Source: CAZMGB01 sp964565775
GTDB lineage: Bacteria > Chloroflexota > Dehalococcoidia > DSTF01 > JALHUB01
NCBI GenBank assembly: GCA_964565775.1
Contig: CAZMGB010000024.1
Span: 1 to 46,243 of the forward strand
Length of the DNA: 46,243 nucleotides
Reading direction: 5' to 3'
The first letter of the stretch is position 1. Each line of letters opens with the position of its first letter. This document shows, one piece after another, positions 15,001 to 23,155 of this stretch. Below the pieces are notes generated by a model. That model was not told where the DNA came from, did not search any database, and worked only from the letters and a program-made list of their open reading frames with translations. A program made the position numbers and the translations under genes.

Positions 15001-15056
15001 GCCTTCAATCCCCAGCCTCCAGCCAACACTCGCAGGACAGTGGAGGCCAGTGAGAA

Positions 15057-16010
15057 GTGGGCGTACTCGTTATCACGTCGACGCTGCCGTGGGCGGGCAG
15101 GACTGCCCTCTCGGTCGGCATCGCACGAAGGCTTTCCGCCGACGGTCGCCGGGCCCGGCTTCTCCGTCTGCGCTCCGGTTCGGAGGAGGACGATGGCGCG
15201 GAGGCGGACGCCCGGCTATTCGCCTCACTGACCGAGCTGCGTTCACCGGCGGCCGCATGCTCGCTCGACGAGGCCGAAGCGCTGGCCCGCGAGGCGTCGG
15301 CCGAGGGCGAGACGCTGGTGGTCGAAGGGCCGGCGGGCCCTGCGGGCGAGGAGGCTCTGCATCGTCTCGGGGCGCGGGGCGTCCTTGTCGTGCGCGGTGA
15401 TCCCGCCGCCTCCGCCGAGCCGCTTGCCGCGGCAGCCCGCTCGATAGGCGAATCGCTCGTCGGCGTCGTGGCCACCGCCGTAGCCATCGCCGACCGTCAG
15501 GCGGCCGCCCGGCTGCTCATCGAACGGGGGTTGCCCTGCCTCGGGGCGCTGCCCGAGGACCGGGCGCTGGCCTCGCCGACGCTGGACGAGGCGGCGCGGG
15601 CGCTGGACGCCGAGTACCTGGTAGCGGCCAGCGATCCGGATGAGGTCATCGATCATTTCATGATCGGCTCCATCGCCTCCGATCCCGGCCAGCGGTACTT
15701 CGCACGCCTCGAGCGCAAGGCCGTCGTTACCCGTTTCGACAAGACGGACCTCCTGCTCGCCGCCCTGAACACGCCCCTGGCCTGTCTCGTCCTCACGGGC
15801 GGCCAGCAGCCCAGCCCCTACGTCCTGGACCGCGTGCGGACGGAGAAGGCGGCGGTGCTCCTTACATCGAGCGATACCGTCGGCGCCATGGCCACGCTGG
15901 AAGAGCTGTTCGGGGCGACCCGGTTCAGGGGCCGGCGCAAGATCGAGCGCATAGGCTCACTCCTGGAGGAGTTCCTCGAGCTGCCGGCTCTCCTCTCGAG
16001 GCTGGACTAG
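15057..16010 (+). CDS. DRTGG-domain protein with degenerate dethiobiotin-synthetase-like ATPase domain
   Basis: 317 residues. The N-terminal half resembles the P-loop domain of BioD and of the phosphotransacetylase N-terminus (LVITSTLPWAGRTALSVGIARRL). The Walker A is degenerate: no GxxxxGK, and Arg takes the Lys position (AGRTAL). The second half, from about residue 195, is a DRTGG domain (IDHFMIGSIASDPGQRYFAR...KAVVTRFDKTDLLLAALNTP...LVLTGG), a regulatory module found next to phosphotransacetylases and CBS proteins. No Pta catalytic domain follows, so this is a stand-alone regulator-like protein. Start: GTG with GGAGG ten bases upstream. Convergent with the zinc-ribbon gene. Confidence 0.75.
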   Translation: MGVLVITSTLPWAGRTALSVGIARRLSADGRRARLLRLRSGSEEDDGAEADARLFASLTELRSPAAACSLDEAEALAREASAEGETLVVEGPAGPAGEEALHRLGARGVLVVRGDPAASAEPLAAAARSIGESLVGVVATAVAIADRQAAARLLIERGLPCLGALPEDRALASPTLDEAARALDAEYLVAASDPDEVIDHFMIGSIASDPGQRYFARLERKAVVTRFDKTDLLLAALNTPLACLVLTGGQQPSPYVLDRVRTEKAAVLLTSSDTVGAMATLEELFGATRFRGRRKIERIGSLLEEFLELPALLSRLD

Positions 16011-16073
16011 AGACAACGACCCACACCCCCTGACGAGGCATGGGGCCGCGTGGTTCCCCTACTGCTACAGAGA

Positions 16074-16700
16074 CTAGGGGAGAGGTTCTGTGTTCGCCGG
16101 CCCCGCTGGTTCGGGCCTCGGCGTACCCGTGGCTCTCGGGCGAAGCTGCGAGCGGCTGCGAGGCGCGGACGCGGGCTTCGTCGAGACTTCGGCGGCGCTC
16201 TCGCGGGGTGGCCCGGCGAAAGCGGGAAGCTTCGCACCCAGGCGGACAGCGGTCGCGGCCCGCTCGCTCCCGCAGTAGGGGCAGGCCAGCCAGGCGACGC
16301 TCAAGGCCTTACCGCACTTGGAGCAGTGCTCTCGAAGGCCGACGCGACAGTAGGGGCAGATGATGAAGTCTTCTTCGACGCGTCGGCGGCAGGAAGGGCA
16401 AAGATGCTGATCTTCCAGCTCGTGGAGGAGCGTCTCTGACTCCAGGGAGCGTTCGTAGCTTTCGGCGAGCGTCTGGTCGGGGCGCAGGATGAGATAGAGA
16501 ACCAGGCCCAGGATATTGAAGAGCACTACGAGCAGCACCGCCATGCCCTGCGATGCCGCGTCGTGCGTGCGGGACTTGATGTCTCGGTAGGCCCACACCC
16601 CGACCGCGAGCCAGAGGACGGCGGCGTAAGCGATGCCGACCGCGACGAGAAGCCGCACCGTGTCTTGCCAGGCACCTCCGGGCCAGCCTGCGAGTACCAT
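16074..16700 (-). CDS. Zinc-ribbon membrane protein
   Basis: 208 residues from ATG 16700 (AGGACGAGGA just upstream). Two hydrophobic helices at about 15-38 and 52-73 are followed by a cytoplasmic part with four CxxC pairs: C101/C104, C115/C118, C126/C129 and C140/C143, that is, two tandem zinc ribbons of the DZANK type. The tail is Pro/Arg/Ala-rich and probably disordered. Proteins of this layout are common in Chloroflexota and uncharacterised. A longer frame upstream would cover a hairpin and promoter-like sequence, so the shorter start is preferred. Confidence 0.7.
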   Translation of the reverse strand: MVLAGWPGGAWQDTVRLLVAVGIAYAAVLWLAVGVWAYRDIKSRTHDAASQGMAVLLVVLFNILGLVLYLILRPDQTLAESYERSLESETLLHELEDQHLCPSCRRRVEEDFIICPYCRVGLREHCSKCGKALSVAWLACPYCGSERAATAVRLGAKLPAFAGPPRESAAEVSTKPASAPRSRSQLRPRATGTPRPEPAGPANTEPLP

Positions 16701-16717
16701 TCCTCGTCCTAAAAGAC

Positions 16718-16739
16718 CCTGCCCATCTGGCTGGGCAGG
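16718..16739 (-). terminator. Leader hairpin followed by T-run (possible attenuator)
   Basis: An 8-bp perfect stem CCTGCCCA/TGGGCAGG with a 6-base loop. On the minus strand GTCTTTTAGG follows, resembling an intrinsic terminator. It lies between an extended -10 (16759-16764) and the start codon of the zinc-ribbon gene (16700), so it sits in the 5' leader. Confidence 0.45.
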
Positions 16740-16758
16740 TCCCGCCCAGCTTAGCGGG

Positions 16759-16764
16759 ATTATA
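16759..16764 (-). promoter_or_regulatory. Extended -10 element for the zinc-ribbon gene
   Basis: On the minus strand the sequence reads TGA-TATAAT, an extended -10. No clear -35 is visible. It lies 58 bases upstream of the start codon at 16700. Confidence 0.5.
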
Positions 16765-16878
16765 TCACGCACGCCGACGCTGACGCCACCTGAGGAGCCA
16801 CGGCGCTGTTTCGTGGCACCACCTGGATGCTAGAATGGCTCTGCGCCAGCCCCCAAATACGTGCGCACCGAGCGCGAT

Positions 16879-16955
16879 GGTTCCATGGTTCAATGGTTCG
16901 ACGGTTTTGGGTGCTGGGGTGCCTTCGAACCTCGGAACCTGGGAACCTTGGAACC
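16879..16955. repeat. Imperfect inverted repeat built of GGTTCC-like units
   Basis: The left arm (16879-16900) is a run of GGTTC units (GGTTCCATGGTTCAATGGTT then CGA). The right arm (about 16924-16955) reads as the same units in reverse complement (GGAACCTGGGAACCTTGGAA then CC). The interval between the arms is G/T-rich. It lies immediately upstream of pcrA and could form a long cruciform or RNA hairpin. Longer in-frame starts for pcrA would translate through it, which argues for the start at 16977. Confidence 0.75.
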
Positions 16956-16976
16956 AACAGCAGGGTCATTCGGCTC

Positions 16977-19241
16977 ATGGACGTTCTTCACGACCTGAAT
17001 CCTAACCAGAGGGAGGCGGTGCAGGCCGGCGACGGGCCGCTCCTCATCCTAGCGGGCCCGGGCAGCGGCAAGACAAGGGTCATCGCCCATCGCATCGCCT
17101 ATCTCGTCCGGGCGCGAGGCGTCAGCCCCTATCGCATCCTCGCCGTCACCTTCACCAACAAGGCCGCGCGGGAGATGCGGGACAGGATATTGACGCTACT
17201 GGGAGACCGCGCCCAGAACGTCACCATGGGCACCTTCCACGCCACCTGCTCGCGCATTCTCCGTATCGAGGGTGAGGCGATCGGCATCGCACGGGGGTTC
17301 GCCATCTACGACGACGCCGACCAGATATCGCTGGTCCGGCGCGCCATGACCGACCTCGGCATCGAACTGCGCAACTACCAGCCGCGCGCCATCCTCGCGA
17401 CCATTTCCCGCGCCAAGAGCGTCCTCTCCACGCCGGCAGCCTTCGCCCAGGCGGTCAACAACTACTTCGAGGAGATCGTCGCCAGGGTGTACGAGCGCTA
17501 TCAGGCGCTGCTGGCCGAAAGCAACGCACTCGACTTCGACGACCTGCTCACGAAGACCGTGCAGCTCTTCCGCGACCGCGAGGACGTTCTTCAGAAGTAC
17601 AGAGAGCGCTACGAGCACGTCCTGATCGACGAGTTCCAGGACACGAACGTCGCCCAGTACGCGCTCGGCCGCCAGCTTGCGCCGCCGCCGGACAGCAACG
17701 TCTGCGTCGTGGGCGACCCCGACCAGTCGATATACTCCTGGCGGGCGGCGGACCTGCGCAACATCCTCAACTTCGAGAGGGACTACCCGGGCGCAAAGGT
17801 CGTCTACCTGGAGCAGAACTATCGCTCCACTCAGACCATCCTCGACGCCGCTCACAACGTAATCCGAGCCAACGAGCAGCGCAAGGAGAAGAACCTGTGG
17901 ACGGAGAACGACTCCGGCGCACCCGTCGTGGTCTACGAAGCCTACGACGAGGAAGAGGAGGCGACCTTCGTGGCGCTGGAGGTGCAATCCCTCCTAAAGG
18001 AGCGGCGACCCGGCGATATCGCCGTCATGTACCGCACGAACGCCCAGTCGCGGCCCCTGGAGGAGGCGTTCATGCGCGAAGGCATACGCTATCGGCTGGT
18101 CGGCGGCATCCGCTTCTACGAGCGACGCGAAGTCAAGGATATCCTCGCCTACATGCGCCTCATTCACAATCCGTTCGATAGCGTGAGCCTTTCCCGCGTC
18201 ATCAACGTGCCCGCGCGAGGCATCGGCCAGCGCACCACGGACGAGCTGGCCCGCTGGTCTGGTTCGATGAACGTGCCTCAGTACACCGCCCTCCAGCTTC
18301 TCGCGCACGAGAGGCGAGAGACCGAGAGGGTGGAGCCAGGCAGTGAGGAGTTGCCCCCGCCGCTTTCGGCTTCTCAGCTTCCGGCGCCCTTCTCGTCCCG
18401 CACCGCCAAGGCTCTCCTGTCGTTCCTGGCTCTCCTGGACGAGCTGATCTCGGAGGCACGGGCAATGGCGCCCTCCGACCTGCTCGAGCTGGTGGCCGAG
18501 CGCACCGACTACCACCGCTACCTTCTGGGCGAGTTCGAGGACGGCGATGAGCGCTGGGAGAACGTTCAGGAGCTGCGGACGGTGGCCGCCCGGTACGACG
18601 AGCTCGCGCCGGAGCTGGCGCTGACCACCTTTCTCGAGGACGTGGCCCTCGTCTCAGACACGGACGAGTACGATGAGAAGGCCGACGCCGTTACGCTCAT
18701 CACGTTGCACGCGGCGAAAGGGCTGGAGTTCCCTGCTGTCTTCATCGTGGGTATGGAGGAGGGGCTGCTGCCCCACATCCGCTCCTACGACGACCCCGCG
18801 CAGATGGAGGAGGAGCGCCGCCTCTGCTACGTCGGCATAACCCGTTCGAAGGAGCGGCTCTACCTCGTGCGCGCCTTCCGACGACACCTCATGGGCCTCA
18901 GCGCCCACAACCCGCCGTCTCGATTCCTGAAGGACATACCGTCCGAGCTGCTCGTCGCCCACGAAGCCGCCCGCAGCGGAGACGAGCTCGCTATCGGCGA
19001 AAGGCTCGCCCCTGCAGCCCGGCCGGGCCGGCGCCCGCAGCCGCAGCAAGGGCCGGCCGAGCCCACTGGCGCCGCATTCTCGGCAGGCGAGCGCGTGCAC
19101 CACGCCCGGTTCGGCGATGGGATAGTCGTGAGCTGCAACGTGACGGGTTCCGACCAGGAGGTAACGGTGGCCTTCAAGGGTGGCGCCGGGATCAAGAAGC
19201 TGCTGCTGAGCTTCGCCCACCTGGAGAAGGTGGAGGCTTGA
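16977..19241 (+). CDS. pcrA: UvrD/PcrA-type ATP-dependent DNA helicase
   Basis: 754 residues from ATG 16977. All superfamily 1A motifs are visible: LNPNQREAV (Q motif), Walker A AGPGSGKT (26-33), TFTNKAAREM (Ia), LIDEFQDTN (II), GDPDQSIYSWRAAD (III), EQNYRSTQTI (IV), TLHAAKGLEF (V) and CYVGITRSKERLYLVRA (VI). The C-terminus ends in a tudor-like extension (GERVHHARFGDGIVVSC...VAFKGGAGIKKLL), the part that contacts RNA polymerase in PcrA. It translocates 3'-5' on single-stranded DNA in repair and replication-transcription conflict resolution. The Shine-Dalgarno sequence is weak. Normal family length. Confidence 0.95.
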   Translation: MDVLHDLNPNQREAVQAGDGPLLILAGPGSGKTRVIAHRIAYLVRARGVSPYRILAVTFTNKAAREMRDRILTLLGDRAQNVTMGTFHATCSRILRIEGEAIGIARGFAIYDDADQISLVRRAMTDLGIELRNYQPRAILATISRAKSVLSTPAAFAQAVNNYFEEIVARVYERYQALLAESNALDFDDLLTKTVQLFRDREDVLQKYRERYEHVLIDEFQDTNVAQYALGRQLAPPPDSNVCVVGDPDQSIYSWRAADLRNILNFERDYPGAKVVYLEQNYRSTQTILDAAHNVIRANEQRKEKNLWTENDSGAPVVVYEAYDEEEEATFVALEVQSLLKERRPGDIAVMYRTNAQSRPLEEAFMREGIRYRLVGGIRFYERREVKDILAYMRLIHNPFDSVSLSRVINVPARGIGQRTTDELARWSGSMNVPQYTALQLLAHERRETERVEPGSEELPPPLSASQLPAPFSSRTAKALLSFLALLDELISEARAMAPSDLLELVAERTDYHRYLLGEFEDGDERWENVQELRTVAARYDELAPELALTTFLEDVALVSDTDEYDEKADAVTLITLHAAKGLEFPAVFIVGMEEGLLPHIRSYDDPAQMEEERRLCYVGITRSKERLYLVRAFRRHLMGLSAHNPPSRFLKDIPSELLVAHEAARSGDELAIGERLAPAARPGRRPQPQQGPAEPTGAAFSAGERVHHARFGDGIVVSCNVTGSDQEVTVAFKGGAGIKKLLLSFAHLEKVEA

Positions 19242-19262
19242 CGCCCGCCTAGAGCGATGACT

Positions 19263-19289
19263 CGGGCGCGGTCCTAGTGGCTGCGCCCG
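19263..19289 (+). terminator. Possible terminator after pcrA
   Basis: A 7-bp stem CGGGCGC/GCGCCCG with a 13-base loop, followed by TTCCTGGTTGG on the plus strand. The T-run is poor, so this is tentative. Confidence 0.35.
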
Positions 19290-19343
19290 TTCCTGGTTGG
19301 CCCCATACGTGACATAACGGCATATTGCCGAAAGGAGGGAAGG

Positions 19344-20225
19344 ATGGACAACAGAGTAGGCCTCCTGGACGTTGACCGTGTGACCGACTGGCTCCTCACA
19401 AGTGGTTTGCGCATCCTCATCATCCTGGTGGTCCTGTACGTCATCTACTTCGCGATCACGCGCATCGTGCCGAGGGCCATCGGCAGCGGCGTGTCCCGGC
19501 AGATGGAGGGCAAGCCCGAGGTCGAGATCGAGAAGCGAGTGCGCACGCTCAGCGCGGTCCTCATCGCCACCGCCAGGGTGGCTCTGCTGCTCGCCGCCCT
19601 GTTCATGATCCTGCCGGAGCTAGGGGTGAACATCGCGCCGGTGCTGGCAGGGGCGGGCATCGTGGGCCTGGCGATCGGCTTCGGAGCGCAAAGCCTGGTG
19701 CGGGACACGATCAACGGCGTCTTCATCCTGGCCGAGAACCAGTACGGCGTCGGCGATGTCGTCAATGTGGCGGGCGTCGGCGGTCTGGTGGAGGACGTCA
19801 ACCTGCGACGCACGCTGCTGCGGGACCTCGACGGCACGGTGCACAGCATCCCCAACGGCGAGATAACCACCTCAAGCAACCTGACGCGAGAGTGGTCTCG
19901 TGTGAACATGAACGTCGGTGTGGCGTACGGCGAGGACCTCGATAAGGTGCGGGAGGTGATCGACCGCGTGGGCCGGGAGCTGGCGGAAGACAGCGAGTTC
20001 GGCGCCCTGATCACCGAGGCGCCTCATTTCGAGCGGGTGGACGGTTTCGGCGACTCAAGCATCGAGATCAAGATCCTGGGGGTGACGCGCCCCATCCAGC
20101 AATGGGCCGTCTCGGGGGAGCTGCGCCGCCGCCTGAAGCGGGCCTTCGACGAGGAGGGGATCGAGATCCCGTTTCCGCACCGGGTCCTCGTCACGAGCGG
20201 GGCGAAGGCTACGGACGCCGTCTGA
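19344..20225 (+). CDS. Small-conductance mechanosensitive channel (MscS family)
   Basis: 293 residues. Hydrophobic helices occur at about 18-38 and 70-90, then the pore-lining Gly/Ala-rich helix (VLAGAGIVGLAIGFGAQSLVRDTINGVFILAENQYGVGDVV), which is the MscS signature. The beta domain (GLVEDVNLRRTLLRDLDGTVHSIPNGEI) and the C-terminal alpha/beta domain follow. The start has AGGAGGGAAGG directly upstream. Likely role: release of solutes from the inner membrane on osmotic downshift. Convergent with the site-2 protease gene. Confidence 0.95.
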   Translation: MDNRVGLLDVDRVTDWLLTSGLRILIILVVLYVIYFAITRIVPRAIGSGVSRQMEGKPEVEIEKRVRTLSAVLIATARVALLLAALFMILPELGVNIAPVLAGAGIVGLAIGFGAQSLVRDTINGVFILAENQYGVGDVVNVAGVGGLVEDVNLRRTLLRDLDGTVHSIPNGEITTSSNLTREWSRVNMNVGVAYGEDLDKVREVIDRVGRELAEDSEFGALITEAPHFERVDGFGDSSIEIKILGVTRPIQQWAVSGELRRRLKRAFDEEGIEIPFPHRVLVTSGAKATDAV

Positions 20226-20231
20226 CGGAGC

Positions 20232-20289
20232 CTGCGGCATGAATTCCGCAGCCTGGGCGTAACCGAAGCTGCGGGTCTTCAGCCCGCAG
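20232..20289. terminator. Pair of hairpins between convergent mscS and site-2 protease genes
   Basis: CTGCGG/CCGCAG at 20232-20251, then CTGCGGG-TCTTCAG-CCCGCAG at 20269-20289. The second has the GGG..CTTCAG..CCC core also found, as its reverse complement, in the hairpin at 23115-23132. Placement between convergent genes fits terminators or REP-like elements. No clear T-run. Confidence 0.45.
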
Positions 20290-20314
20290 GCTTGCACGTG
20301 ACCCAACCTTCGGC

Positions 20315-21448
20315 TCAGGCGGTAGCGCCGGCGCCGAGGTCGCGTCGCAACTGGATCTGGTGGATGATGTCCGACCGGCGCACCATGCCCACCATCACGC
20401 GCCCCTCGACCACGGGCACCTGATTGATGTCAGCCTCACCCATGATCTGAAGTATGCGCGCCAGGTTCTCCCGCGCCGAGACCGTGTGAAGCTTCTCGAA
20501 CGGCGTCATCGCCCGCCACACCGTCGTCTCATGCCACCTCTCGCGCGGCACCTTCTTGACGTCCGTGAGGCTAATCACGCCGGCGAGCTCGCCGCCCGCC
20601 ACGACGGCGAAGCAGCGGTCGTTTCTCGTCAGAATGTGAGAATCGATGAACTCCCGTAAGGTCACCTCAGGCGCTACGGCATGGAAATCGGTGCGGGCGA
20701 CGGAGGCCGCCGTCAGCCCCTCGAGCGTCCGCTGCATGAGGAGCTGCTCGTAGCTGGCGGTCGAGGCGCCGCGCAGGAACATGCCGATGAAGGCGAGCCA
20801 GATGCCGTTCAGGAGCAGGCCGAAGAAGAAGATGTTGACGAGCCCCGCGCCGATAAGGAGGAAGGAGAGCCCCTCGCCGACGCGAGCGGCGGTGCGCGTC
20901 GCCCGAAGCATGTCGCGATTCCGCCACCAGACGAACGAGCGAAAGACACGCCCGCCATCGAGAGGGAAGCCCGGCAGCATGTTGAAGACGGCGAGGATGC
21001 CGTTGACCAGCGCCAGGTACTTGGAGATCTCAGCCACCCCGCTCGCCGGGCCCATGAGCGCCAGCCACGCAACGAAGAACACGAACCCCAGAAGGAGACT
21101 GGAGAGCGGACCAACGACGGCGACGACGAACTCCTCGCCGGATGTCCGCGGCTCGCGGCCGAGGTTAGAGACGCCGCCGAAGACGAAGAGAGTGATCCCC
21201 TTGACCGGTATCCCCAGGCGCCGCGCTACAATCGAGTGGCTCAGCTCGTGGATGAGGACAGAGGCGAAAAAGACGATGGCAACGATGACGCCGGCCGCCC
21301 ACCGCTGCGCGTCCGTCCACTGCGGGTACAGGTCGTTGAGAATGCCCGCCGCGAAGGACCACGTGAGGAGTAGGAGGATGAAGAGCCAGCTCCAGTGAAC
21401 CTGGATGTCGACGCCTGCGATCCTGCCGATGCGAAACGACGAAGGCAT
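20315..21448 (-). CDS. Site-2 protease-family metalloprotease with CBS domains
   Basis: 377 residues from ATG 21448. The start MPSSFRIGRIAGVDIQVHWSWLF, the zinc motif H67-E-L-S-H71 in a membrane helix, and F-P-L-D-G-G-R (D164) are diagnostic of M50 intramembrane proteases of the Rip3/SpoIVFB-like group. About six hydrophobic helices are followed by two CBS domains (about 245-375; DINQVPVVEGRVMVGMVRRSDII), which usually bind adenine nucleotides and regulate activity. It begins 2 bases after the rtcB stop and is probably co-transcribed. The protein substrate is unknown. Confidence 0.93.
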   Translation of the reverse strand: MPSSFRIGRIAGVDIQVHWSWLFILLLLTWSFAAGILNDLYPQWTDAQRWAAGVIVAIVFFASVLIHELSHSIVARRLGIPVKGITLFVFGGVSNLGREPRTSGEEFVVAVVGPLSSLLLGFVFFVAWLALMGPASGVAEISKYLALVNGILAVFNMLPGFPLDGGRVFRSFVWWRNRDMLRATRTAARVGEGLSFLLIGAGLVNIFFFGLLLNGIWLAFIGMFLRGASTASYEQLLMQRTLEGLTAASVARTDFHAVAPEVTLREFIDSHILTRNDRCFAVVAGGELAGVISLTDVKKVPRERWHETTVWRAMTPFEKLHTVSARENLARILQIMGEADINQVPVVEGRVMVGMVRRSDIIHQIQLRRDLGAGATA

Positions 21449-21450
21449 GT

Positions 21451-22911
21451 CTAGCCTTTCATGACCCCTATGGGGCGCATCTTCGCCACCTTGCGCGAGA
21501 TGCCGGCGTGCTCCAGCACGTCGACGACGTCGGTCACGTCCTTGTAGGCCTCGCTCGCCTCTTCGGCCAGGGCGGCCTTGTTCTGGCAGCGGATGATAAT
21601 CCCCTGGTCCTCGAGTCGCTGCGCGATGTTCACGCCCTTCAGCATCCGCTTCGCCGCGCCGCGGCTCTGCATGCGGCCGGCCCCGTGGCAGGTGGAGCCC
21701 CACGTCTCGGCCATCGCGCGGTCGGTGCCGACGGCCAGATAGGAGTAGCGCCCCATATCGCCGGGCACCAGCACCGGCTGGCCGACTCCCCTGTACTTCG
21801 GCGGAATGTCGGCGTGGCCAGCAGGGAAGGCGCGCGTGGCCCCCTTGCGGTGGACGCACACGGTCACCTCGCGGCCGTCCTCGCGGTGCTTCTCGATCTT
21901 GGCGATGTTGTGGGCGACGTCGTACACCATAGTCATGCCCAGCTCGTCCTGACTCTTGCCCAGGACGCGGACGAAGGCTTCCCGAACCCAGTGGGTGATG
22001 CACTGCCGGTTGGCCCAGGCGAAATTGGCGGCAGCGGTCATCGCCGCCAGGTAGCTCTTGCCCTCGGGCGAGCCGATGGGCGCACAGGCGAGCTGCTTGT
22101 CGGGCAGCTCGATATCATAGCGCCGGATCGACTGGGCCATGACATCGAGGTAGTCCTGGCAGACCTGATGGCCGAAGCCGCGCGAGCCGCAGTGGAAGAA
22201 GACTACCACCTGGCCCGGCTCTTCCAGACCGAACACTGCGGCTGCCTCCTGGTCATAAATCGTATCGATGACCTCAATCTCAAGGAAGTGGTTCCCGGAG
22301 CCCAATGTGCCGAGCTGAGCGACGCCTCGCTTGCGGGCGTGGTCGCTGACGGCGCCCGGCTCGGCGCCCGCCAGGCAGCCGTTGGACTCGATGACCTCCA
22401 AGTCCTGCGGCCAGCCGAAACCGCGGTCCACCATCCAGGCCGCGCCGCGCACCATCAGGTCGTCCAGCTCCTTGTGGCTGAGGCGCAGCGGCCCGGAGCC
22501 GCCGAGGCCGGCGGGAACGTCGCGGAAGAGCTGATTCACGAGCTCACGCAGCTTCGGGCGCACCTCATGCTCGCGCAGGTTCGTGCGCAGAAGACGCGTC
22601 CCGCAATTGATATCGAAGCCGACGCCGCCGGGGGAGACGACGCCATCTTCGAGGCGCATCGCCGCCACGCCGCCGATGGGGAAGCCATAGCCCCAGTGGA
22701 TGTCGGGCATGGCCATGGAGCGGCCCTCGATGCCCGGCAGGAAAGCGACGTTCGCCACCTGCTCGACCGCCTGGTCCTCGGCCATCACCTGTAGCATCTC
22801 GTCGTCGGCGTAGATGAGGCCGGGTACGCGCATGCCGGGCTTGTAGTCCTGCGGCACCTCCCATCGATAGTCGTCGACTTTCTTGAGGATGCGTCGCCAG
22901 TCCTTGGTCAT
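21451..22911 (-). CDS. rtcB: RNA-splicing ligase RtcB
   Basis: 486 residues, normal length. Diagnostic segments are MPDIHWGYGFPIGGVAAM, GGVGFDINCGTRLLRT with metal-binding C103, LGTLGSGNHFLEIEVI, VFFHCGSRGFGHQVC and TCHGAGRMQSR, which contains the guanylated His. RtcB joins RNA 2',3'-cyclic phosphate (or 3'-phosphate) and 5'-OH ends using GTP and Mn2+. Its activating partner archease is encoded 245 bases upstream on the same strand; the site-2 protease gene follows directly. Confidence 0.97.
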   Translation of the reverse strand: MTKDWRRILKKVDDYRWEVPQDYKPGMRVPGLIYADDEMLQVMAEDQAVEQVANVAFLPGIEGRSMAMPDIHWGYGFPIGGVAAMRLEDGVVSPGGVGFDINCGTRLLRTNLREHEVRPKLRELVNQLFRDVPAGLGGSGPLRLSHKELDDLMVRGAAWMVDRGFGWPQDLEVIESNGCLAGAEPGAVSDHARKRGVAQLGTLGSGNHFLEIEVIDTIYDQEAAAVFGLEEPGQVVVFFHCGSRGFGHQVCQDYLDVMAQSIRRYDIELPDKQLACAPIGSPEGKSYLAAMTAAANFAWANRQCITHWVREAFVRVLGKSQDELGMTMVYDVAHNIAKIEKHREDGREVTVCVHRKGATRAFPAGHADIPPKYRGVGQPVLVPGDMGRYSYLAVGTDRAMAETWGSTCHGAGRMQSRGAAKRMLKGVNIAQRLEDQGIIIRCQNKAALAEEASEAYKDVTDVVDVLEHAGISRKVAKMRPIGVMKG

Positions 22912-22986
22912 ACCTCACCGATCCATATGCCGAGCGCAGCCGTGAACCTTATGGTCATCAGTAATATGGCTCTGCATTTCACCGTA

Positions 22987-23132
22987 GGGGCGGGGCTCCG
23001 CCCCCGCCCAGGGCCGCCGCCAGGTCGGCCCCCACGCCGTTCACCTGGCCGCCGGTCAATGCATGATCAGAGTAGAGCCTATCTTGTTAAGCCCCATCAG
23101 GTCTCCTCCGCCGGGCAGGGCTGAAGCCCTGC
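22987..23132. repeat. Palindromic repeats between archease and rtcB genes
   Basis: Two G+C-rich palindromes lie in this 244-base gap: GGGGCGG-GGCT-CCGCCCC at 22987-23004 and GCAGGGC-TGAA-GCCCTGC at 23115-23132. Both look like the short dispersed REP-like palindromes common in Chloroflexota. I see no gene in the gap. Confidence 0.55.
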
Positions 23133-23155
23133 AGCTACTGGGCTCATCCGTCACC

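Noticed and set aside
20315..22003. A 562-codon open frame covering the site-2 protease and running far into rtcB
   Set aside because: The first ~185 codons are Arg/Gly-rich and antisense-like shadows of the rtcB frame; the protease family start is at 21448.
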